Counted from the first letter of the stretch, positions 26,398 through 35,189 are shown. The stretch: DNA of 41,161 nucleotides from Puniceicoccales bacterium Verruco_01 (GCA_001604565.1 LVBV01000024.1:1-41161), one strand, 5' to 3'. Notes: generated by a model not told the origin, from the letters alone. Numbers and translations: made by a program.

Positions 26398-27660
26398 TCA
26401 GGCGAACTGCGACGCCGCTTTGGCGAAGCGCCGGGCCGCTTCCGCGAGGTCCGCGCCGCGCGGGGCGCCGAAGGCGATGCGCACGCGGTTCTTCGGGGCC
26501 TTCTCCGGATCGGCGTAGGCGAAGGCGCCGGGGACGTAGAGGACATTTTCCTCTAGCGCCGCGCGGCAGAAGGCGCTCTCCAACCCCGTGTCCAGAGTCT
26601 TCGGCGCGGCAAGCCAGAGGAGCAGGCCGCCCTCCGGTTCCTCCCAGCTCCAGCCGAGCTTGTTCAGCCCGTTCTCCGCGAAGGAGGCGGACATCAAACG
26701 CGCCTTGGCGGCATAGTGGATGCGGAGCGACGCGACAAAAGGTTCGAAGGCTCCGCTCGCGAAGGCGTACTCGGCGATCCACTGGGAGAGGTTCCCGCTG
26801 CCGAAGTCCTGCTGGGCCTTGATCCGCAGCATCGCCCCGGAAAGCTCCGGGAGATTCGCCGCGATCCAGCCCAGGCGCAGCCCCGGGGAAAAGCACTTGG
26901 AAAAGCTGCCCATGACGGCGAAGGACAACCCTTCCCACTCCGGCAGCGCCGCGAGGGACGGCGTCGGGTGCGGCGCGGTGAAGTACAGGTCGCGGTAGGC
27001 GGTGTCCTCCAGCGCCACGACGCGCGGGGCGTTTTCCGCGAACACCTTCCCCAGCGCCCGCTTGACGGCCCCATCCATCGAAAGGCCCGTGGGATTGGAG
27101 TAATACGTGATGAAATACGCGAGTTTGACGCGCGGGAGCTCGCCCTCGGTCTCCAGCCGCTTGAGGAGCGCCGCGACGCCCTCGGGGTCCACCTGACCCT
27201 GCGCCGTCATCGGCATTTCAAGGACCCGCAGGCCCAGGCCGTAAAACACGTCGAAGACGACGAAGTACGTCGGCGCCTCCACAAGCACGATGTCCCCCTC
27301 GTCGCAGAGGGCCTGTGCTGCGAGGTAGAGCGCCTGCTGGCTGCCGCTTGTAAGGAGGAATCGGTCCGCGGGAAGCGCCGGGGAAGCCGCGCCGTCCTGC
27401 CGGGCAAGCCGCGCCGCAAGGATCTCGCGCAGCTTTGGTCTTCCCGGGTTACTCCCGTACTGCAGGGCGCTGCCGTCCGCGGGCAGGTGCGCCACGGCCT
27501 CGCGCACAATCTCGGTCGGCACGACGGCGTTGTCCGTGAAGCCCGCCGCCAGCGACAGGAGGCCGGGCCGGGTGAGCGCCTGCGTCATGAGACTCGCCAG
27601 CACGCTCTCGCGCGCGGCAAGCGCCGCCTTCGACCACTCGGGCCAGTCCGTCCTTTTCAC
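26398..27660 (-). CDS. PLP-dependent aminotransferase, class I/II (LysN/2-aminoadipate type)
   Basis: A 420-residue fold-type I aminotransferase. Residues include LTSGSQQALYLAAQAL (104-119), the SNPTG loop (188-192), LEDTAYRDLYF with Asp219, and the PLP lysine Lys255 in GSFSKCFSPGLRLGW. The protein matches the group called 2-aminoadipate transaminase or MocR-like aminotransferase without its DNA-binding domain. Its substrate cannot be fixed from sequence: aromatic, branched-chain and 2-aminoadipate activities occur in the group. It starts with GTG, 19 bases after the clpP stop, and the M14 gene follows after 62 bases. Confidence 0.88.
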   Translation of the reverse strand: MKRTDWPEWSKAALAARESVLASLMTQALTRPGLLSLAAGFTDNAVVPTEIVREAVAHLPADGSALQYGSNPGRPKLREILAARLARQDGAASPALPADRFLLTSGSQQALYLAAQALCDEGDIVLVEAPTYFVVFDVFYGLGLRVLEMPMTAQGQVDPEGVAALLKRLETEGELPRVKLAYFITYYSNPTGLSMDGAVKRALGKVFAENAPRVVALEDTAYRDLYFTAPHPTPSLAALPEWEGLSFAVMGSFSKCFSPGLRLGWIAANLPELSGAMLRIKAQQDFGSGNLSQWIAEYAFASGAFEPFVASLRIHYAAKARLMSASFAENGLNKLGWSWEEPEGGLLLWLAAPKTLDTGLESAFCRAALEENVLYVPGAFAYADPEKAPKNRVRIAFGAPRGADLAEAARRFAKAASQFA

Positions 27661-27679
27661 GATGCCGTGTGTCCCGAGC

Positions 27680-28297
27680 CTAGAGGTGGTCTACGATGCC
27701 GTCGGCCAGTCCGTACTCGATGGCCTCCTTCGCGGTCATGTAAAAGTCGCGGTCGGTGTCCTTCTGGATGCGCTCCAGCGGCTGGCCGCTCGATTCGGCG
27801 AGGATGGCGTTCAGCTCGTCGCGCAGGCGTTCCATCTCGCGCGCCTGAATGTGGATGTCCACGGCGCTGCCCATCATGTTGCCGGAAATGAGCGGCTGGT
27901 GGATCAAAACGCGCGAGTGCGGGAAGAGATAGCGTCCGCCCTTCTTGCCCGCGCAGAGGAGAATCGAGCCCATGCTGGCGGCCATGCCCATCACGACCAC
28001 CTTGATCGGCGAGGAGATCATCCGCATGGTGTCGAAGAGCGCCATGCCGCTCGTGATCGAGCCGCCGGGGCTGTTCAGGTAAAAGGTGATTTCCTTGCCG
28101 GGATCGACGGCCTCAAGGTAGAGGAGCTTTTCCACGGCCTTGCGGCAGGCTTCGTCGTTCGTGTCCGTCCAGAAGAACACCTTGCGGGATTCGACCAGCT
28201 TTTTCTGGATGAGGGGCTCCACGCCCTGCTCCATCGGGGGCTTGGCCTCGTCGTTTGCGTCCTCGTCGAATCTCGGTGTCTGCGGCGTCTGAATCAT
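27680..28297 (-). CDS. clpP: ATP-dependent Clp protease proteolytic subunit
   Basis: Forms the double-ring peptidase chamber that works with ClpX or ClpA. The 205 residues carry the triad: Ser108 in GMAASMGS, His133 in PHSRVLIHQP, and an Asp in KDTDRDFYM (about 180). The oxyanion segment LNSPGGSITSGMAL is intact. The N-terminus is longer and more acidic than in E. coli (DEDANDEAKPP), with no obvious propeptide site. No clpX adjoins it, unlike in many genomes; instead it leads a minus-strand set with an aminotransferase and an M14 hydrolase. Confidence 0.95.
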   Translation of the reverse strand: MIQTPQTPRFDEDANDEAKPPMEQGVEPLIQKKLVESRKVFFWTDTNDEACRKAVEKLLYLEAVDPGKEITFYLNSPGGSITSGMALFDTMRMISSPIKVVVMGMAASMGSILLCAGKKGGRYLFPHSRVLIHQPLISGNMMGSAVDIHIQAREMERLRDELNAILAESSGQPLERIQKDTDRDFYMTAKEAIEYGLADGIVDHL

Positions 28298-28388
28298 GCG
28301 GGCAATCTAGCAGCACCTTGCGCAAAAAGAAAGCCTCTCTGTGGGTTGACGGGCGGATGACGCGGGCGATGATGATCCTCACACGACC

Positions 28389-28961
28389 ATGAAGAACGCA
28401 CTGGTGATCCTGACGGACAATTTCGAGGAAATCGAGGCCGTGACTCCCATCGACCTTTTGCGCCGCGCGGAGGTTGCGGTGACGGTGGCCTCCCGCACCG
28501 GCAGCCTGTCCGTCCGGGGGCGGAGCGGCATCGCCGTGACGGCGGACTGCCTTCTGGAGGCGGCGGGGGAAGGCCTTTACGATCTCTTCGTCCTGCCCGG
28601 CGGCCCGGGGCACAAGGCCCTGCGCGCCGATCCCCGTGTGATCGCCCTCGCCAAGAAGCACGCTTCTTCGGGGAAGATTGTCGCCGCGATCTGCGCCGCG
28701 CCGGTTGTTCTCAAGGACGCGGGGCTCCTCGCGGGCCGGCGCCACACGGCCCATACCTCCGTGGCGGCGGAACTTCCGGATTTGCTTGCGGACGAGGATG
28801 CCGTCGTGGACGGGAACCTCGTCACCTCGCGCGGGGCGGGGACCTCCGTGCCCTTCTCCCTGACCCTCGTGGAAACACTCTGCGGGAGGGCGAAGGCTCT
28901 GGAAGTGGCCCGCTCCATCTGCTACAGGGGGACGTGGGCCACCTCTCTGCCTGTGCAATAA
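28389..28961 (+). CDS. DJ-1/PfpI family protein (YajL-like)
   Basis: A 190-residue protein of the DJ-1/ThiJ group. Glu16 (NFEEIEAV) and Cys102 (AAICAAP) match the Glu18/Cys106 pair of human DJ-1. Other signatures are FVLPGGPGHKAL, HTAHTS and TSRGAGTSVPFSL. Members act as chaperones, glyoxalases or disputed deglycases under oxidative or carbonyl stress. It lies 91 bases from the divergent clpP gene and 88 bases ahead of murA on the same strand. Confidence 0.92.
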   Translation: MKNALVILTDNFEEIEAVTPIDLLRRAEVAVTVASRTGSLSVRGRSGIAVTADCLLEAAGEGLYDLFVLPGGPGHKALRADPRVIALAKKHASSGKIVAAICAAPVVLKDAGLLAGRRHTAHTSVAAELPDLLADEDAVVDGNLVTSRGAGTSVPFSLTLVETLCGRAKALEVARSICYRGTWATSLPVQ

Positions 28962-29049
28962 TTCATTCCCCAGCAACAGTTTGCGCGCAATCCGGCATTT
29001 TGCGCCAGTTCTTTCTTTAACGAATGCGCGCACCCCGTAGCATGTCGGC

Positions 29050-30348
29050 ATGGATGTATTGCGGATCGAGGGGAACGGCCCGCTCAAGGGCACCGTTTCC
29101 GCCAGCGGAGCCAAGAACGCGGTGCTGCCGATTTTCGCGGCGTGCCTTTTGACGGCGGAGGAGTGCACGATCGAGAACGTGCCCGACCTTTCCGACGTGC
29201 GCTTCATGGGAGAGATCCTGAAGGCGCTGGGAGCCAGCGTGAAGCGCGTCTCCCCGGGCGTCTGGAAGATCAAGGCCGAGCAGATCGGCCACGTCGCCCC
29301 GTACGAACTCGTGCGCAAGATGCGCGCGTCCATCTGTGTGATGGGCCCGCTCGTCGGACGCCTGCGCCGCGCCCGCGTCTCCATGCCGGGCGGCTGCGTC
29401 ATCGGGCAACGCCCCATCGACCTGCACCTGAAGGGCCTCGCGCGCCTGGGCTGCAAGATCGGCATCCACGGCGGCTATGTGGAAGTGGACGGCAGCGCCA
29501 TTCACGGCGACTACGTCTTCCTCGGTGGCCGTCAGGGCCCGACCGTCACGGGATCGGAAAACATGATCATGACCGCCGTCCTCACCCCCGGCGTCACCCG
29601 CATCGAGAGCGCCGCGTGCGAGCCCGAGGTGCAGGACATGTGCGAGATGCTCGTCAAGATGGGCGCCAAGATCGAGGGCATCGGCAGCCACTATCTTAAG
29701 ATCACCGGCGTCGAGGCCCTTGGCGGCTGTACGCACCGCGTGGTGCCGGACCGCATTGAGGCGGGCACCCTGATGGTCGCTGGCGCGATCACCGGCGGCG
29801 ACGTGACCGTGGAGAACGTCATCCCCGGCCACATGCGCTCGCTCATCGACAAGCTGGAGGAATGCGGCGTCACCTGCGAGCCCGACCCGGTCAAGCAGAA
29901 GATCCGCGTCATTGGCGACAAGCCCCGCAAGAGCGTGGACATCGTCACCCTGCCGCACCCCGGCTTCCCGACGGACCTTCAGGCCCAGATGTGCGCCCTC
30001 ATGGCCGTCACCCCCGGACTTTCCATCGTCACCGAGCGCATTTACCCGAACCGCTTCATGCACGTGCCGGAACTCCAGCGCATGGGCGCCGACATCGCCA
30101 TCGAGGGCCCGAGCGCCATCATTCACGGCGTCGAAGGCCTCTCCGGCGCGCCCGTCATGGCGAGCGACCTGCGCGCGAGCGCGGCCCTCGTCCTCGCGGG
30201 ACTGGCGGCGAGCGGCGAAACCTGGGTGCAGCGCATCTACCATTTGGACCGCGGCTACGACCGGCTGGACGTGAAACTCCGCGCGCTCGGCGCCACGATC
30301 GACCGCATGCCGGTGGAATCCATGCCGGTTTCCTACATCGACGAGTAG
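29050..30348 (+). CDS. murA: UDP-N-acetylglucosamine 1-carboxyvinyltransferase
   Basis: First committed step of peptidoglycan synthesis, transferring enolpyruvate to UDP-GlcNAc; cytoplasmic. The 432 residues carry SGAKNA with Lys22 and Asn23, the PEP-binding Cys115 in SMPGGCVIGQRP (the fosfomycin target, same number as in E. coli), and GFPTDLQAQ with the catalytic Asp. MASDLRASAALVLAGL near 360 is also standard. An Asp at position 115, which gives natural fosfomycin resistance in some phyla, is absent. No Shine-Dalgarno precedes the ATG; TTTAAC / TAGCAT boxes just upstream may be its promoter. Confidence 0.97.
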   Translation: MDVLRIEGNGPLKGTVSASGAKNAVLPIFAACLLTAEECTIENVPDLSDVRFMGEILKALGASVKRVSPGVWKIKAEQIGHVAPYELVRKMRASICVMGPLVGRLRRARVSMPGGCVIGQRPIDLHLKGLARLGCKIGIHGGYVEVDGSAIHGDYVFLGGRQGPTVTGSENMIMTAVLTPGVTRIESAACEPEVQDMCEMLVKMGAKIEGIGSHYLKITGVEALGGCTHRVVPDRIEAGTLMVAGAITGGDVTVENVIPGHMRSLIDKLEECGVTCEPDPVKQKIRVIGDKPRKSVDIVTLPHPGFPTDLQAQMCALMAVTPGLSIVTERIYPNRFMHVPELQRMGADIAIEGPSAIIHGVEGLSGAPVMASDLRASAALVLAGLAASGETWVQRIYHLDRGYDRLDVKLRALGATIDRMPVESMPVSYIDE

Positions 30349-30516
30349 GGGCTTCGGGCCTTCGGGGCTTCCGTACGTGAGGAAGTGTTCCATGTTTCCG
30401 GATTGCGCTTTCCCGAGCACCGGGACGGGCGGTAATTTTTGAGAAATGATTTGATAATAGGTGCCGGTTCAAATATGTAGAAATCTTTGGTAATTCTCGC
30501 GTAATACCGACATATC

Positions 30517-31665
30517 GTGTCAATGCCCGAATCAGCAATAACTGCCGCAAAGAAAGTATTTTCGCGAGACAGAAATCCACATCTGGACGCCTGCAGGGGA
30601 ATGGCGGCCTTCCTAGTGTGCGCCGGGCATTTGCGGGATACTCTCTTTGTTCCTTATGCACAGGCGGAAAACCTGGGTTTCGTAAACAAGGTTTTGTATT
30701 TCCTGACAACACTCGGTCCGCAGAGCGTGATCGTTTTCTTCGTCCTGAGCGGATATCTTGTCGGCGGCGCCGTTTTAAGGACGATGCAGCAGGACAAATG
30801 GGAGTGGTATCCCTACTTGCTCCGACGCCTGTGCCGGTTGTGGATTGTGCTTCTGCCAGCCCTGCTGGTCACCCTCGTCCTAGATGTCGCCGGCAGGTGC
30901 CTGAACCCGGACCTGTACCTGCAATACAGGCACAACGATATAGGTGCGACCACGTTTGTCGGGAACGTCCTTTTCCTCCAGACGATATTGGTTGACGTTT
31001 TCGGCAGCAACGGCGCCTTGTGGAGTTTGTCCTACGAGTTCTGGTACTACATCCTTTTTCCGTCGCTTGCGGGGATCGTGTATTACAAAAAGCCGCTTCC
31101 CAGGATATTGTGCCTTCTGATTTCCGCAGCCCTGATTTTCTTCCTCACCCGGAGCATACTCGAACTGGGCCTGATCTGGCTGATGGGAGCTGGGGCGTAT
31201 TTTTGCATCCAGAATTGCCGCATTCCGGCGTGGCTGGGCCGTCCTTCCGTCCTGCTTTTTCTGTTCCTCCTTCTCGGAGGCAGCTTTTTCTTTTCCAAGT
31301 ATTCCCACAACTCCCTGTGGGGATTTTTCATCATCGGCTTCGTTTTCTCCATCCTCGTCGTCGCCCTGTCGCTGCCCGGACGCGGAAGCGACCGGTACGT
31401 CTCCATTGCCACCTTTGCGTCGGATTTCAGTTATACACTCTATCTGACGCATACGCCCTTGATCGTCTTCACCAGCATCAGTCTGCTGCATGGGATCAGG
31501 TTCGCGGCAAACCCTCTTTCCTGGGGTTTGTATCTCGTCCTTTTGGGGCTCATTCTGTTGTATTCAAAGGGCATATGGTGGTTGACCGAGCGGAATACGG
31601 ACCGTTTGCGCCGTCGCGTTGACGGCCTGTTCTGCTGGGTGTGGAAGTCCGTTGTCAGGGCGTAG
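30517..31665 (+). CDS. Acyltransferase 3 family membrane protein
   Basis: A 382-residue integral membrane acyltransferase of the OafA/NodX type, which O-acylates cell-surface glycans. The N-terminus has the family signature LDACRGMAAFLVCAGH with the conserved Arg and His; YEFWYYILFP near residue 172 and YTLYLTHTPLIVF near 306 are also typical. About ten membrane helices are visible. It starts with GTG (ATG two codons on is equivalent). Its G+C and codon use are lower than the neighbours', the upstream region is AT-rich, and an IS630 element lies 466 bases downstream; horizontal acquisition is likely. The glycan acceptor is unknown. Confidence 0.87.
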   Translation: MSMPESAITAAKKVFSRDRNPHLDACRGMAAFLVCAGHLRDTLFVPYAQAENLGFVNKVLYFLTTLGPQSVIVFFVLSGYLVGGAVLRTMQQDKWEWYPYLLRRLCRLWIVLLPALLVTLVLDVAGRCLNPDLYLQYRHNDIGATTFVGNVLFLQTILVDVFGSNGALWSLSYEFWYYILFPSLAGIVYYKKPLPRILCLLISAALIFFLTRSILELGLIWLMGAGAYFCIQNCRIPAWLGRPSVLLFLFLLLGGSFFFSKYSHNSLWGFFIIGFVFSILVVALSLPGRGSDRYVSIATFASDFSYTLYLTHTPLIVFTSISLLHGIRFAANPLSWGLYLVLLGLILLYSKGIWWLTERNTDRLRRRVDGLFCWVWKSVVRA

Positions 31666-32130
31666 TCCCACTGCGCGACGGGCTTCTCCGGCGGGGACTT
31701 TTCTCAAGCCGCCAAATGAATACATTGGTTCGGACGTTTCACACGCGAATACGCGTGCGCTTGCTCTCATGCGGGGGCTTGCCGTCTCCTAGGCCGCGCG
31801 CCTGAACGCGCGGCGGGAAGGGCGTCTCCATTCCGCAAGAAGAAATGCACAAGCAATTGTAAAAAATGACGACACAAATTTGTCCGGAATCCCGTTGCGG
31901 GAAAATATGGGAATTATTCGCAATTAGCCGTTATTTTCGAGCATTATGCAGCTAGACGGCGCGGATAGGCGGGTTGCCGGGATAGGAGACGGCAGGGCTT
32001 TGCAGACAGGCTGAACCGAGGCCCTGCCTGTCTGCGAAACGCAGCCGGAACTTTTCCAGCGACCCGTTCCAACAGCAAGGTTCGCGAGCGAACCTTGCGT
32101 GACTGCGCAAGACAAGTGGAAAATGCCTTA
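31666..32130. other. Intergenic region between acyltransferase gene and IS630 element
   Basis: 465 bases without a credible gene. It contains several inverted repeats: CCGCGCG/CGCGCGG near 31793-31812, GCAGACAGG/CCTGTCTGC near 31998-32036, and GCAAGGTTCGC/GCGAACCTTGC at 32075-32098. A roughly 100-base AT-rich patch lies at 31840-31950. It looks like decayed or mosaic accessory DNA. Confidence 0.4.
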
Positions 32131-32143
32131 GTGCATTTCCCAG

Positions 32144-32710
32144 TTAGTTAGACTCATAACCTTCATGGTGAAAGAGAGCGGAGCAGTAGGAGGCGGGCAT
32201 GGAATCGATTGAAGAACGGACGGAATCCGACAAGGCAACCACTGTTCGGGCGGCCTGCTTGCGCAAGGCATTCTTGAGCCTAGAAAAGAGCATTTCGATG
32301 GGATTGAGGTCGGGGCTGTAAGGCGGCAGGTAGTGAATCCGGCCCCCCACCGCCTCAATCGCTTCTCCGACCCCGGGGCTCTTGTGGCTGGAGAGATTGT
32401 CGCAGATCACCACGTCTCCCGGCTTGAGCGTCGGGGCCAGAAACTGGCGGACGTAGGCCAGAAAGCAGTCGGCATTCATGGCTCCGTCCAGAATCAGGGG
32501 CGCCTCGACGCGATCGGCGCGCAGAGCGGCGATAAACGTGCTCGTATTCCAGTGACTGAAAGGCTGGCGGTCCACGCAGCGGCTACCGTCCTGCGAGCGC
32601 CCATACAGACGCACCATTTTCGTGTTCAGTCCGGTCTCGTCCAGAAAGACCAGTCGTCGCGGATCGCAACGTTTCTGCCAGCGCTGCCACAGCCTGCGGT
32701 GACGCGCCAC
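32144..32710 (-). CDS. IS630 transposase, C-terminal DDE part
   Basis: 188 codons from a GTG carrying the catalytic core: first Asp in VFLDETGLNT, second Asp in VICDNLSSHK, and Glu in LPPYSPDLNPIEMLFSRLK. The TAA stop lies inside the left terminal repeat. In-frame similarity continues upstream of the GTG to about 32748 (KTLHASEQTRSDVARH), so this is the second half of one protein rather than an independent gene. Joining it to the N-terminal part needs a +1 shift (or -2) at the A-rich run 32741-32750. The catalytic residues are intact, so activity depends on whether that shift is made during translation. Confidence 0.85.
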   Translation of the reverse strand: MARHRRLWQRWQKRCDPRRLVFLDETGLNTKMVRLYGRSQDGSRCVDRQPFSHWNTSTFIAALRADRVEAPLILDGAMNADCFLAYVRQFLAPTLKPGDVVICDNLSSHKSPGVGEAIEAVGGRIHYLPPYSPDLNPIEMLFSRLKNALRKQAARTVVALSDSVRSSIDSMPASYCSALFHHEGYESN

Positions 32711-32711
32711 G

Positions 32712-33086
32712 TCACTGCGGGTCTGCTCGCTGGCGTGCAGCGTTTTCTTTGAAGCGCAGCCCCATGCGTCTGAGTTGGCGGTGTATGACCGAGGCGGCCA
32801 CCGTTTCCCCCTGTTCTTCCAGATAACGCCGGCACAACTGTTCCAGCGTCAACCCCGGTTCCCGCCCCACCCACTGCCGCAAAAGAGCCTCGTGCTTTTC
32901 AAGGCGTGGCGCGCGATAACCCCCGATCTGCAGCACAGTCCTGCTGCCGCTCTGCTGGTAGCGCTCCCAGACCTGGTCCACATAGCGCCTTGATCCCCTC
33001 AGCGCACCGGCCACATCGCTTGTCCCGAGTCCCTCGTTCTTTGCCGCGATCACCCGATCCCGTATGTCTTGACTGTATGCTCGCAT
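32712..33086 (-). CDS. IS630 transposase, N-terminal DNA-binding part
   Basis: 124 codons with the helix-turn-helix region of IS630 transposases: SQDIRDRVIAAKNEGLGTSDVA at the start, an LRGSRRYVDQVWERY recognition-helix region, and EQLCRRYLEEQGETVAASVIHRQLRRMGLRFK. The authentic sequence ends at the RFK; the next 11 codons (ENAARQRADPQ) are out of frame. The ATG at 33086 is chosen because upstream codons run through the terminal repeat and out of the element. A single extra A in the AAAG run would explain the break. Confidence 0.83.
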   Translation of the reverse strand: MRAYSQDIRDRVIAAKNEGLGTSDVAGALRGSRRYVDQVWERYQQSGSRTVLQIGGYRAPRLEKHEALLRQWVGREPGLTLEQLCRRYLEEQGETVAASVIHRQLRRMGLRFKENAARQRADPQ

Positions 33087-33157
33087 CCCAAGTGTATTAC
33101 ACTTCGGGCTTGTTGAGGTACAGCTGTTTCTGCGCCGTGTAACTGGGAAATGCTCTA

Positions 33158-33229
33158 GGACCCCGGGATGCTTCGCATCCCGCTGGGGGACTGGCGTCCC
33201 CCCAAAACGCTCGCTTCGCGCGCTCCCCC
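33158..33229 (+). repeat. Three-hairpin intergenic repeat, copy C (truncated)
   Basis: Plus-strand order: hairpin GGGATGC-TTC-GCATCCC, hairpin GGGGGACTGGCGTCCCCC, then the tail CGCTCGCTTCGCGCGCTCCCC. Hairpin 3 and the tail align with copy B (36362-36457). Hairpin 1 is missing, and the IS630 element ends exactly at the left edge, so the insertion or a deletion linked to it may have removed the first third. Confidence 0.65.
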
Positions 33230-33261
33230 TGAAAGAAGAGGGAACTGTTTTGCGATGTGAA

Positions 33262-33299
33262 AACAAAGAGGCGCGGTTCCGATCGGAACCGCGCCTTTT
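33262..33299. terminator. Bidirectional terminator at the GPH symporter gene end
   Basis: A 26-base perfect palindrome (33270-33295; half-site GGCGCGGTTCCGA) with T-rich sequence on both sides: TTTT at 33296-33299 on the plus strand, CTCTTTGTTTTC on the minus strand. It lies 23 bases past the symporter stop codon. Confidence 0.8.
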
Positions 33300-33321
33300 G
33301 ATGAAAACAGAAATCGCGTAC

Positions 33322-34884
33322 TTATGCCTTCGCCGGTTCCGCGTCTTCGGCGGCCTTGCGGGCCTTGAGGTCCTCCTCGATCTGGGCGACCTTCTTGTCG
33401 TTCAGAGGGTAGAAGCTGATGACCACCATCGAAAGGAAGCCGAAGACCGCCGGGATGAGGCTCATCATAAGGGTGAGGTTGCTCTTCACCGCCTCGTTCG
33501 GCTCGGTGTTCGCCACGAAGCCCGAAAGATCCAGCATCCAGCCGACAAAGAGCGCCGCGAAGGCCCAGCCGTACTTCTGCGTCATGGTGGAGGCCGAGAA
33601 CACCAGACCCGTCGCGCGGCGACCGTGCTTCCAGTCGGAATAGTCCGCCGTGTCGGCATACATCGCCCAGAGCAGCGCCGCAATCGTGCCGCCGCCCAGC
33701 GACCCAATGACCTGGAGAATCAACATCGTCGTCACCTGATTCGGGCTGAAGAAGTAGTAGGAGGCCGTGCCGACAATGGCCGTGCTCATGAGGACGTAGA
33801 AGGACTTCTTCTTGCCGATGAGGGCCACCATGAAGGGGAGAATCAAGACGCCGCAGATCGAGGCGATCTGGCCGACGCCGTTGTAGAGCGAGACGATGCC
33901 CTCGAATTCCATGGTCTTCGTCCCCACGTAGGGAAGCCAGTTGTCGCCGAAGAAAAGCCACGTCACGTCCTGCGAACCGACGAAGTACTTGAAGTAGTGC
34001 GCCGAAGAGGTGGAGCGGATGGCCGTGAAAAGGATGTAGCTGATCGTCGTGCCGACGAGGAGCCACCATGGAGAGTTGGAAAGCAGGTCGCCGATGTCCT
34101 TCTTGAGGGTGGTCTGCTGGTTTTTGGGCGGAGTGACGCGCTCGTGTGTGCCGAAGAAGGTGATGAGGAAGAAGACGATCACCATGACGCCAATGAGGGC
34201 GTAGGCCATCGACCAGCCGTGCTGCGTGCGGGAGAGGATCTCCGGATAGGCGTCGATCTTGCTCCCGGGATTCGCCGCCAGCCAGGCGCTGATCTCGTCG
34301 GCATGCGCTTCCGCATAATGCTTCACGCCGCCGAGACTCTTGGTGAGGGGCAGAAGGAAGAAGGAAATGAGCGTGCCCGCGCCGAAGGCGAACATGAACT
34401 TGATGGAGGAGACGGTGGTACGGTCCACGGGGTTCGGCGAGATGACGCCTAGGAGCGCCGTGTAGGGGATGTTGATCGCCGTATAGAGCATCATGAGCGG
34501 GATGTACGTGCAGTATGCCCAGGCGATTTTGGCACTCATGCCCATGGCGGGACTCGTGAAGGTGAGCCAGCCGAAGACCGCTAGCGGCACGACCATCCAT
34601 ACGAAGTACGGGCGGAACTTGCCCCAGCGGGTGTTCGTCCGATCCGCGATGGCGCCCATCATCGGGTCGTTGATGCCGTCCCAGATTCGGGCCAGGAGCA
34701 GCATCGTGCCCACGGCCTTGCCGCTGATGCCGAACACGTCCGTGTAGAAGAACATCAGGTAGACCATGAAGGTCTGCCAGTACAGACAGCTGGCGAGGTC
34801 GCCAAAGCCGTACATGAGTTTTTCGGTGAAGGGAATGCGACCTGAGGGCGCGCCGGTGCAGGCGCCGGATTCTGTCTGAGCCAT
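33322..34884 (-). CDS. GPH-family sugar:cation symporter (MelB/XylP type)
   Basis: A 520-residue inner-membrane transporter with about 12 helices, of the glycoside-pentoside-hexuronide family. Near the N-terminus it has EKLMYGFGDLASCLYWQTF and the family motif ARIWDGINDPMMGAIADRTNTRWGKFRPYF. Such carriers take up melibiose, xylosides, isoprimeverose or glucuronides with H+ or Na+. The ATG at 34884 follows AGGA at 6 bases; the ATG at 34926 has no ribosome site. It is divergent from the XylR-type regulator and ends at a strong terminator. With the cytoplasmic alpha-xylosidase at 7135 it would form a complete uptake-and-hydrolysis route; that link is inference. Confidence 0.9.
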   Translation of the reverse strand: MAQTESGACTGAPSGRIPFTEKLMYGFGDLASCLYWQTFMVYLMFFYTDVFGISGKAVGTMLLLARIWDGINDPMMGAIADRTNTRWGKFRPYFVWMVVPLAVFGWLTFTSPAMGMSAKIAWAYCTYIPLMMLYTAINIPYTALLGVISPNPVDRTTVSSIKFMFAFGAGTLISFFLLPLTKSLGGVKHYAEAHADEISAWLAANPGSKIDAYPEILSRTQHGWSMAYALIGVMVIVFFLITFFGTHERVTPPKNQQTTLKKDIGDLLSNSPWWLLVGTTISYILFTAIRSTSSAHYFKYFVGSQDVTWLFFGDNWLPYVGTKTMEFEGIVSLYNGVGQIASICGVLILPFMVALIGKKKSFYVLMSTAIVGTASYYFFSPNQVTTMLILQVIGSLGGGTIAALLWAMYADTADYSDWKHGRRATGLVFSASTMTQKYGWAFAALFVGWMLDLSGFVANTEPNEAVKSNLTLMMSLIPAVFGFLSMVVISFYPLNDKKVAQIEEDLKARKAAEDAEPAKA

Positions 34885-35189
34885 ATGGGGTCCTGTTAGG
34901 GTTTGGGGAGAAGTGTCGCGGGGCATGATGCAGGATCGCCCCCGTTTTGGCCAGCGGCTTTTGGAGGACCGGCCTCGCGGACAATCCGAGGCCGCGGCGC
35001 AGCGGCGGTCTTTTCCGGATCGTCTGAATTCCGGCGCGAAAAGCTTGCGCGCTCTTGCGACAAAAACAGCCCGTTTTACGACCAGTTTGGTATCTTATGA
35101 GTTTTCTTTCAAAAATATGAGTTTCCGTGGCGGATTCCGTCCACTTTCAGTTTGATTTCGTAAACGACCTGTTTTTTCATGGCCGGATC
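34885..35189. promoter_or_regulatory. Divergent control region, GPH symporter / xylR-type regulator
   Basis: 305 bases between two divergent starts, the expected site of XylR binding. Visible elements are a GGCCTCG/CGAGGCC stem near 34969-34992, a GCGCGAAAAGCTTGCGCGC imperfect palindrome near 35035-35054, and AT-rich sequence from 35080. No clean direct repeat of the E. coli XylR type could be identified. Confidence 0.4.

Larger units (their letters stand above)
32131..33155 (-). mobile_element. IS630-family insertion sequence
   Basis: A 1025-bp element. The ends are inverted: left GTGCATTTCCCAGTTA (32131-32146) and right, read on the minus strand, GAGCATTTCCCAGTTA (33155-33140), one mismatch in 16. 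Each end is flanked by TA (32129-32130 and 33156-33157), the target duplication of IS630/Tc1-mariner elements. It carries one transposase reading across a frameshift. The right TA adjoins copy C of the three-hairpin repeat, so the element may have inserted into or next to that repeat. Confidence 0.88.

Noticed and set aside
32144..33086. Programmed -1 frameshift in the IS630 transposase
   Set aside because: The two frames are related by +1 (or -2), and the -1 frame gives no transposase similarity.
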